A stretch of DNA of 64,000 nt, taken from Bugula neritina (taxonomy: Eukaryota; Bryozoa; Gymnolaemata; Cheilostomatida; Bugulidae). Below are positions 55,645 to 64,000 of the stretch, in pieces. Both the position numbers and the translations under genes were made by a program. Where the stretch lies: the NCBI GenBank assembly GCA_964035545.1, contig OZ037772.1, forward strand, positions 7,114,889 to 7,178,888, read 5' to 3'. Each line of letters starts with the position of its first letter. The stretch's first letter is position 1. The notes under the pieces are model-generated. The model did no database searches. It worked only from the letters and a program-made list of their open reading frames with translations, and was not told where the DNA came from.

Positions 55645-58600
55645 ATGGAGGACAAAGAGGAAATTGTCCAACTGAAGTTACAAAGATCGAAGTTGAAGAC
55701 CAGGATAACTTCATTGAGCAAACAGCTAAGTACTAATTCCAACTCCAGTGACTTAGAACTTTTTCAGCAGCTATATAGACAGTTAAATGAAGCTTACTCA
55801 GAGTTTAATGACGTTCACGCAATTTATTGCGAACTAGTTGAGGCAGATGATAAATATGAAGAGTACAGAGTTGCCTCCTCTCTAGACTTAAATGCTTATT
55901 ATGATGTGGTGAAACAAACATATAATGAAGCTGTTGCCGCTTTTAATGGAGTTAAGTTACAGTCAGTAGAGTATGACATAGAGTTTGCATGCATGTCTGC
56001 TAAGCAAATGTTACATAAGTCAAGTAATTGTGATAATTTAAATGAACATATTATTTTATGTAAAGAATTGTCTAAGAAATATTATGATATAGCTAGGAAA
56101 TTTCATGTAGATCTAGAAAATGTAATATCAGAGATGCAAACCTCATCTCAAGCGCAAGTTAACATTTCACATTTGCCTGTTAGTCGCAATAGTAGTTCAA
56201 CTGTTTTGTCTGGCACCGATATCGAGCATGCGGCGCAGGATCGGCTGGGGCGAGGCGGTGTTCGTGATGTAGCCGGCGTTTCATTCAGTGGGGCTTTGCA
56301 ACTTGAACCAACACTAACTGATGACAACTTGAATAAATATCCTGTAAATAAAGATGAGCAAGTAGATTATTCTTATTTAGCAAACAATAGCGCAAGCAAA
56401 CTCCAGTCTCAGCGTTATGCAATTTCATCTAGAGATCTTACCAGCAAACGATTCTCTATTGTTTCAGCGTATGCAGGGTACGAACCTCCACCCATTAACC
56501 TTTCATTGAGTAAGTCACAGCGCGAAAGCAATGAGCCTGTTAATCGTGAAAATGTTTGTAATTCTAAATTTAAGAAGTACCCCCCACCTACATTCAGTGG
56601 CATACGCCGAGAATGGCCCGAATTTCGCACAGTCTGGAGGCGTTATGCGGCTTTAGAGTTTCAAACAGAAGAGGAAAGAGCAGCAACTCTTAGAAGCAGT
56701 CTTAGTGGTGCAGCATTTGACTGCATAAAATCCATATTTTCACACCAGCCTAATGCTTATGAGCGACAATGGGATAAGCTAGAGAGAAAGTACAGTGATG
56801 TGAGCTTGTGTGTGCAGAGTGTACACAGGATAGTTAAGGGCAACCTTTTAGCTGCAACTGCCTTGCTGAGGTTTGCATTGTAATCATATAAGAATTCAGT
56901 ACCAGTAAAATAAAATCTCACCTAATTGTGCTAGAGTCAAAATTTAAAAACTATGTTGTAGATCTCTTTTTTCTCCAGTGTAACTTTTTTGGAAATTTCA
57001 ATTTTCATTTTTTTTGCGAAGTTATAGACAAAAAACTGCCGAATTTTGGCCAATTTTGCCTGAAAAGCTGACTTTTCAGTACCAGTAAAATATCTCAGCA
57101 GCAAAGCATGATATCTGAATAAAAATTGCACTGCTGGAATCCTGAGATATTTCTCCAGTGTAAGTTTTTTTCTTTTTTCAATAACTTTGCTAGATTGCTC
57201 ATAAATTGGTGATTTATACACTGAAAATGCCATATTTTCTCATAAGAAACTAGTAGCGCGCAGCACTTCACGCTTCACTGAGCACGTAGGGATGAGAAGA
57301 TATTGGCGCCTACATAATAATTACAGGCTAGCTAGCTGGCAGGCTATAATGAATAGCTTGCTTTGTACTTTGCTTATGTAGCACCAATAATGGAATGTTG
57401 ATAGATAACGCAGCCCTAACGAAGGTTGCTGCTTATTGGTTGTAGTTTAATCTTAGGCTAATCAATTACAAGTAGGCAACACGCATGCCACCCGCAGAGC
57501 AATATTATTCAAGAACCCGAACTACATTTTGTGAGAAATTTATGATATTCTTAGTGAGGATGCCCTTAACTATCCTGTGTATATGATGAGTTAAGCAGAT
57601 TAAAACCAGTGTTGAGCGAGGACCACAGGGCGCTAGTTCAGTTTGTTGATGAGATAGAGCAATGCTACAGCCAACTTGCAGAAATTGGTCAGACGTCTGC
57701 CATCACAATGTCACATATTGACGAACTGGTTGATAAGCTACCGAATTCTATCAAAGAGTAATGGTGTGAGATATATGAAAGCTTGAGTGTTGAGTGCAAA
57801 GTTCACCCGTTGCCAAGTTTCATGGGATTCATGGAAGACCGCAGACGAACAGTATCACGGTTAGCTGAACGTCAGATATATATCAATGAAAACAAGACCT
57901 ATGTAGTAAAACAGAATAAAACCCATGCAAAAACGTTGACTTTTTATACAAAATCTCAAAGCGATGACCAAAAGTGCTTAATTCATATTAATGCTAAGCA
58001 TTCAACTGAAGAATGTAGAGTGTTTCAGGGCATGTCAATAGATGATAGATTTAAGTTAATGAAAACCAACAAAGCTTGTTTTAGATGTTTTGGTGCTCAT
58101 AGACGGAAAGATTGCAAATCGAAAAACAGCTGCAGTAATTGTAATGACAATTACCATCATTTATTGCTATGTAACAGACAGAAAGATCATGCTAAAGTAG
58201 GAAATGCATGCCATAAAGCTGTGGGAAAAATTGTCAACAATCATCTGGTACAACCTACTGTAGAGGAGATTATTTTTCCCGTTCAAGAGGTTCCTGTAGA
58301 AGGGCTTAGTGCCACAGCACTACTCATGTACGACAGTGGTTCTAATTCATCGTACATCAGTTTTGATGCAGCCCAGCGAGTACAAGCAAAGCCAGTGAAA
58401 AGTGATATTTCACTAAACATTGCAGTGTTAGGGGGCAAAACTAAGGGTCTCAAAACGAAGCTATATGAAGTAAAGCTGATCAATCAGGAAGGTAAAACAG
58501 AAAGAGTGACTGCTTATGGCATTGACAACATAACAAGTCCTGTAAAGATACCAAACAACACTAAGATAGCCAAGATCTTCCCTGACATCGACCTACGACT

Positions 58601-59780
58601 TTTGTACAGGAAGTCATCGACTGTTGACATCCTCATAGGGTTAGACAATGCGCACATGATGCCAGAAAGGACAGTGGTCAAGACAGAACAAGGATTAAGG
58701 ATTATGGAAAACACATTCGGAATTATGTTGCAGGGGCCGATGACTGATTCAATTCGATCCTCTTCAAGATGTAATGTGACACAAATTGAAGGCAGCGATC
58801 GGGTTTCTCATGGAGCTCGTGAGCTTCAAGTACAAAGCAATGTTAACGCTCATGAGAACTTAGAAGTATTGGAAGAAATACTGCCTGAGCACTATCTACA
58901 AAGTCACAGTGTAAATGGGCTTGGTCACAGTAGTGAAGTTAGTCATTCAGTGTCTGGCACAAGTTCCAGCCAACCACCTGAATCTCAGTTAGGTCTCTCG
59001 CAAGTGAAACGAGAGGAAGGCGAAGCTGATACTGAGCATCCAACAACGTTGTTGCTGCAGACTTCAGATAGTTCAGCAGATGAGCATGACCTCCAGTCTG
59101 ATGACAGCAACCAATCCGTCATTCCTTCCACAGTAGAAATAGACGAGTCCAACAAACTACTGAATTGTGAAGAAAATACTGCTCAAGTTTTTATCTCTTT
59201 TTGGAAGTGCGAAAACTTTCTGAAAGAACCAGAAGTAAAATTGAAAGAAGTCACTCCTCAAGATCCACACCAACAAAAAGTCTTCACAAATCCAGTGTAT
59301 GATAAATCTCAAGCAAGTACTGCAAGACATTTTTACAAGGCTAAAATAGGAAAGATTCAAATTGCTACGGAAGGTAAAGTGGATGAGTGGTGGTGGATTA
59401 AGAGCAATAGCAATTTATCGGATTGGGTTAGCAGAAAGTTAAAAATCATTATAGCAACGCCCAGTGATCATAGAGAAAGTTGGAAATGTAGTGGCAGTAG
59501 CAGACAATTTCAGTACAATACGAAACATTTAGAGTTGGCTCAGGGGTTGGGGTTCGTACAGGGTGCGAAGAGGCCGGGTGATTCATGCGGTGCAGAACCT
59601 GGCATTGCTTGTCTCTGTCGATTAGGTGCGCTTTTAGGTTCGTGTCGGTGCCAGACCAAACAATCATTTTACACTAAATTTAACAGTGAGGTTTGCAATA
59701 TATCTGATAAGCCAAATAGTATTTTTGCTTACTGTTTAGTATTCTTTTACATTCTAATGTTATGTTTTTGTTGCCATTAA
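55645..59780 (+). pseudogene. BEL/Pao gag-protease polyprotein with RNase H tail, interrupted
   Basis: ATG at 55645 begins a coiled-coil-rich gag (LQRSKLKTRITSLSKQLS) that continues into a DUF1759-type domain (PPPTFSGIRREWPEFRTVW) up to 56823. The insertion 56824-57579 splits it; the frame on the far side is in phase with the near side once the insert and one TA are discounted. A TAA at 57759-57761 is in frame. Then come Cys/His knuckles (ACFRCFGAHRRKDC, CSNCNDNYHH) and a DUF1758 aspartic protease (LMYDSGSNSSYIS active site; VDILIGLDNAHMM). A Ser-rich linker leads straight to an RNase H end (EWWWIKSNSNLSDWVSRK). RT and integrase are gone. Stop TAA at 59778-59780. Confidence 0.85.
56824..57579. 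mobile_element. TA-flanked inverted-repeat element (MITE) inside BEL gag
   Basis: 756 bp with terminal inverted repeats CACAGGATAGTTAAGGGCA, flanked by TA at 56822-56823 and 57580-57581. It contains an imperfect 180-bp tandem duplication (shared CAGTACCAGTAAAAT at about 56897 and 57077, and TTCTCCAGTGTAA at about 56975 and 57155). No transposase is present. Target and size fit a non-autonomous Tc1/mariner-like element. Confidence 0.88.
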
Positions 59781-59845
59781 TTTTTATTCTACTGCTATTT
59801 TTTGATTAAATTAGAAATTCAATTTAATCAACCCTGCCCCTCCGG

Positions 59846-60335
59846 TGTTTCAGTAGCTTTTTGGCAGCTTTCCAAAAACCATTGTGTAACGAAAGCTATT
59901 TGTGAAAGCTTTCGCAATAGCTATTTACTGACAGTTTTGGGTTGATGAGTCAGTGTAGCTCAGTTTTCCTCCTGCTAAAGATGCAGGCAATCTATACTTA
60001 ATTGTCAAAATAATTGAGAGTATTAAGTATTATATTATCTTTTGTTTTGAACTTCAATAACTAAATGTTTTGTCAGCTATGTAATTAATGTTAAGTTAAC
60101 AACATGTTTGTTATTTTCATGGTTATAGGTTACAGTAAAGTAAAGTAAAGTAAAGTAAAGTAAAGTAAAATACGAGTAAAGTATGAATTCAAATGTGAGT
60201 CTGAGTTCAAATATACTGTTGGCAATAGACAAAAAATAGAGTTGTGGCCTGCATCTGTGTCCTCCATCCATCTCCCTTCATTAAGTGAATTACAATACAT
60301 GGGCATCCGTGCCAAACAGCATCCGTGCTGACACA
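59846..60335 (+). repeat. BEL/Pao 3' LTR
   Basis: 490 bp, nearly identical to 55115-55604; followed by the target duplication ATGGT at 60336-60340. Confidence 0.93.
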
Positions 60336-60708
60336 ATGGTTCACAAAACAAATGTAAAGTAAACCAAGAATCCTTTGTTCTCATTCTGTCCAAAAGTCGG
60401 GGGCATGATTATTAGTCTTTCGATAATCGAAGTGCCGACTTTCGGCAAGATAGAATTACATAATTAAAAACAGTTGTCACAAAGAACTATTTATTATGCT
60501 AAAATCTTTACCAATAATCACAATACCTAGGGCATTAGAAAACTCCCTTAAGCTTAGCTATAATTGAAAGCATTTAAAGTTACGCCAAGAGCTTAGTTAG
60601 AAAGACAGTATTCAAAACGATACACAATAAGTAATTATAATGCTGAAGCACATAGTTACTAGAACTTTCCAGAACCTCGTGGTGACAACTCTCAAGATCC
60701 ATCACACA

Positions 60709-62330
60709 AGAAAAGATAGATTACATAATTGATAGTAGTAGCACACTACTTGGTTAAGCAAGCACCACTTTGCGACAACGTGGAGCTCGCGCATCACAAT
60801 CCTTATATACACGCAAAGCTGGTATAAGATACTAATGATTAAACGATCATTATCCAATCTAAGTGTGTTGATCATCAAATAGCTACGAGATAGTGTGGCG
60901 TATCATAGTGATAACTTCTAAGTACTACGCTAATATAACAGAGCGTAGTATGAGAGTTGTGTCATTTCTGATGAAACTGCAATTCTTTGATCTCCTTCCT
61001 ACTGGAAGGTATGGCTGATGATAAGCCAAGCCATCAGAAGTCAAAGAAAGGACGAGCCAAAAGCACAAGCAGGATATTTAACACAGTGCCGGCGACAACA
61101 GTCTGGTGTCGACGTCAAGCGGAAATTGTTGAAGAACGATAAAAGAAATCACAAAACACACAAAAGAAAAGATAAAACTTACAGCACCATTAGCAATGTC
61201 TGCAAAAGGCAGAGTAAAACATAAAGTTTTACTCTTAACGCGTTGCCAAAGTAAGAGTAATATGAATATATATATACACAAAGATAATAGTTGAAAATTG
61301 GGACAAGAAGATGATGTTGAGCTTTCACTTTGAGTTACGTCACCACCAGCCGGCCACAGCCACTGAGAAAGAAAAAAAGGCATCCTTTGACAGCTAGCTT
61401 ACTATAGAATAATAACATCCACGATGTCTAAACTGGAAGTGGAACTTTGTCTCCTCTTGACAGAAATCGAGGATAGACAGAAAAATGGGGAGGAGAATTA
61501 CAGTCGGCCAAGCCATCCACACGAGCTGCAGATCTGTGTGGCATGTGTGGGTTGATCCAGGCGGCTCATTAGGCATGAAATAACTCAACGAAATGCTGGC
61601 TGTTGTCATAGATCGGGCGAACGTAAGGGGGTGACTGCGGGGCTAGTAGTCGTGGAGACAGGTCTTCTAGTTCTCACAACCTCCGAGAACTAAAAACATT
61701 CTCACCTGCAACAAAGCATATAGATTCTACTGGAATCACATACTCTCCTGTAGGAGACTCCACCAGTCAGTACAACACTCCGACCAAGTTAAGTAATCAA
61801 TCAACCTCCTGATTTTAATAAATCATCGGGTGATTATTCATCTCCAAGTTGCCAGTGAAATCATCTCACATCAAGAGTTTCAACTCTATCATTATGACAA
61901 AGTGAGACCGCAGTTGGCTACTAGGCTAAATTGTAATTAAATAAAAGAATTTCACAAGTAGACTTATCTTTACCACAGTCGCCGGGCGAGTCACACTGTC
62001 GACTTAGAGCTCCGTAGTCGCCAGCTGACACAAGTGCGTGCTCTCACTCTAAAAGTTACACTTGAAAAGGGCGCTCCACTTGGTGAGAGTGATCATGCAA
62101 TAATCCCTCGGCCAGTAAGCTGGCTCCGCCTCACTGTGTTCCCAATTGGAAGAGTTTCCGATATTCCGGCTTGGAAACGCACTCTTAATTGTTGGTCTCA
62201 GATTTCTATTGCAACGACTTTCCACAGACAGAATAACATGTCTGTCTACCAAGTCACAAAAGAAATATTTAAAATAAGATGGAAGAGCCATAGTATATGT
62301 TGACTACGTTCCAACATTACTGGGAGAGCT
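60709..62330. other. Region between gypsy LTR and gypsy internal fragment
   Basis: No coding sequence recognised. A minus-strand TATA-like GTATATAAGG stands near 60805-60815. Short similarity to 50680-50760 is seen near 61150 (ACACACAAAAG context) and at GTAGTAGCACAC (60739), suggesting gypsy-derived non-coding sequence. Confidence 0.4.
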
Positions 62331-64000
62331 GTTGCACCTGGTTAATCCACAACTATGAGTGGTGTCTCTGATGTGGGGAGTTCCGCCAGTGCGGGTGGGT
62401 CCTTGACAGCTCCATTACCCTCATTATTTAAAGAAGTATCGGTCTGATTTGGGACTGCAGGTGCGTCGGCCAGCTCTACTGGCGGTGCGGCTGGTTACGG
62501 TCGGTCCGGCAGCTTGCGGCCGCCTCTTCCAGTCTCTGTACTAAAACCTCCAACTCCCTGTCGGCCCTAGCCCTCTCTTTCAAGTTGGGACGTCACATAA
62601 GTTCCAAAAGTAGAGGAACCTGCCCTGCTGCATCAGTGCTCGTCAGATATGGAATCAGGCGGGCCTTGTTCTCGATCAACACTTGACCTGAAAGTTCCAA
62701 CTTAAATGTGTAATTGGGCATCACCTCCGTTACGCAATAAGGATTCACAAACTTTAGCTGTAATTTAGCTGCTGCACGGAGTAGAACTTCCCTACTAACA
62801 AACCAGGCAACAACTCCACCGGCTCCGTGAAGAGGTTCACGCATTCTATCAGAAACTCTCCATGCTCGTCAAGCCGGTTCAGGCTGTTTGCAATCTGAAC
62901 TCTTTTAACTGCTTCTTCCGCCACTCCTCAGTCAGAGATTTTCTTACAGTTCACTTTGCAGCGAACTGTAGTGTAGGAGCGTCCAGAAAAAGTGAGGCGC
63001 CGCACCACCTGCACTTCTCTCACCAAGGGCCTGTGAAACTTATTAATTCAAGGAAGCTCACACCCAGCCAACATCACTGCCAACTTGTTACAGTCAATGT
63101 GGCAATTGTGTCTCTTTAGGAACGGCATCCCTAAGATGGCATCTTTCTTCAGCTGACTGACGATGAACGTTTCACCGATCACCAGATTGCAGACTCGTCC
63201 TGTCAGCTCACTCACTCTATAGAATGGAATGCACGACCCGTCCGCTAATGCGCTGTGCTCCTCTTTGTATGGTTCCAGGTTAGCCCCGTCTCATGTACCT
63301 ATTGGGTCAAAATTACGCCGGCTCAGGCGATTGGTAGTACACCTGATGTCCAACAGGAATGTTGCAGCTTTGCCGGCAAGCTTGCTTGGCAGGAGACAAC
63401 TGCTTTCAAAAGTCTGGGTGCTCACTAAGCGGATTGTCTTTGGAGACGACACTTCATATGCATAGAGTTTGGGATGCACCTGTGATTTCCTGTTGCGAGG
63501 TTTCTGAGGTCTCGTAGGCAACTAACGGAAATCTTGGCCCTGCCGTCACTCTTCGTACACTCCTTCCTCTTGCAATCCTTCAAAGCGATTTTTGAGTGGC
63601 CAAACCAGGGGTTTCGCAAACCTTGCGATCTGCTAACTTTCCGTGGGTCTTGCCACTCCGGCGAAGGCAGTCTTCTTACCCTGTTGAACTTGGGCCTTGG
63701 CCTTAATCCCGGAAGATTAAACCAAAACCAATGATTGGCGGATTATAGCGTGGGCCATATAAGTTCAACGGTTTCCTTCCACCAAGAAGACAGCTTCGAA
63801 GAAAATATCCTCCACTACCACACCCCCAACAAGTAGGGGTGCGTCTCCCAGCGGCATCTGTCAGCAACCTAGCAGGTCGCTCCACTTTTGATTGTTGCCG
63901 CAGACGCCTTATTTTGGCTGGCTATAAGCGACTTGCACCAGCCATTCAACTATCGTTGCGTGTTCTCGCAAAGGTGTCTTAGGAGCCCGCCTAAGCCCTT
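62331..64000 (-). pseudogene. Second gypsy internal fragment (gag end, protease, integrase C-terminus)
   Basis: On the minus strand, right to left: a gag end with a possible knuckle (63885-63703, CWGCGSGGYFLRSC), a retropepsin region near 63370-63080 (AATFLLDIRCTTNRLSRR, where the DTG active site reads DIR; GMPFLKR-type flap segment), then an integrase C-terminal part 62844-62593 (VTEVMPNYTFKLELSGQ, TSTDAAGQVPLLLE). RT, RNase H and the integrase core are missing between protease and integrase end. The fragment runs off the window. Confidence 0.7.

Larger units (their letters stand above)
55115..60335 (+). mobile_element. BEL/Pao LTR retrotransposon, non-autonomous, recent
   Basis: 490-bp LTRs at 55115-55604 and 59846-60335 (TGTTTCAG...GACACA) differ at about six positions and both carry six TAAAG units. 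The target duplication ATGGT is at 55110-55114 and 60336-60340. The internal region codes for gag, zinc knuckles, an aspartic protease and an RNase H end, but reverse transcriptase and integrase are deleted. A second transposon interrupts gag. The sequence just before the 3' LTR is pyrimidine-rich (ACCCTGCCCCTCCGG), not the usual purine tract. Confidence 0.92.
54924..60708 (-). repeat. Gypsy LTR split by a BEL/Pao insertion
   Basis: The LTR runs on the minus strand from TGTGTGATGG at 60708 to 60341, and resumes from 55114 to CTACTACA at 54924, with the BEL element and its target duplication in between. The two parts add to about 559 bp and start and end TG...CA. The right part matches the LTR copy at 50290-50603. 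The primer binding site follows at 54919. Confidence 0.7.

Noticed and set aside
58283-58714. Minus-strand open frames opposite the BEL protease
   Set aside because: They are shadows of the real plus-strand frame, which carries the DSGS protease motif.

Overview
This is eukaryotic nuclear DNA from an animal. It is AT-rich, with spliced genes (GT-AG introns, coding exons of about 100-670 bp), long AT and GT microsatellites, and many transposable elements (Maverick/Polinton, piggyBac-like, Ty3/gypsy, BEL/Pao, TA-flanked inverted-repeat elements). Lineage-expanded TRIM genes (RING, two B-boxes, coiled coil, NHL-like propeller) and the mobile-element mix suggest a marine invertebrate, plausibly a lophotrochozoan. 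Nothing in the window fixes the phylum.

Host genes. (1) 837-3013 (+): 3' half of a TRIM-type gene cut by the window start. (2) 4873-8126 (+): intact six-exon gene of unknown function, 453 aa. (3) 8904-10616 (-): three-exon PDZ protein resembling the N-terminus of PDZ-LIM proteins, with one GC-AG intron. (4) 17902-38782 (-): intact seven-exon TRIM gene, 595 aa. (5) 42741-48578 (-): its close paralogue, 597 aa, with the same exon boundaries and phases. Genes 4 and 5 are a tandem pair; gene 1 is a third copy on the other strand.

Mobile elements. A broken piggyBac-like transposase gene (12662-17451) carries a long-inverted-repeat element (13116-15547) in its intron. TRIM gene 4 has been enlarged in two introns. 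Intron 5 (12.0 kb, against 1.9 kb in the paralogue) holds a decayed Polinton (about 20470-28800: fibre-like repeat proteins, adenain-like protease, SAP-polB, capsid-type proteins) abutting a decayed gypsy element (28801-31350). Intron 4 (5.4 kb against 0.9 kb) holds an insertion with a 5-bp target duplication (32379-36968) whose empty site can be read from the paralogue. All coding exons of gene 4 remain in frame.

The right quarter (49.4-64 kb) is almost all transposon: a CXC-domain gene remnant, decayed gypsy elements on the minus strand, and a three-level nest in which a TA-flanked element (56824-57579) sits in the gag of a BEL/Pao element with near-identical LTRs (55115-60335), itself inserted into a gypsy LTR (54924-60708).

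The most unusual element content is the Polinton fibre-like cluster: three consecutive minus-strand genes share a short N-terminal tag, and one carries about six 40-residue repeats.
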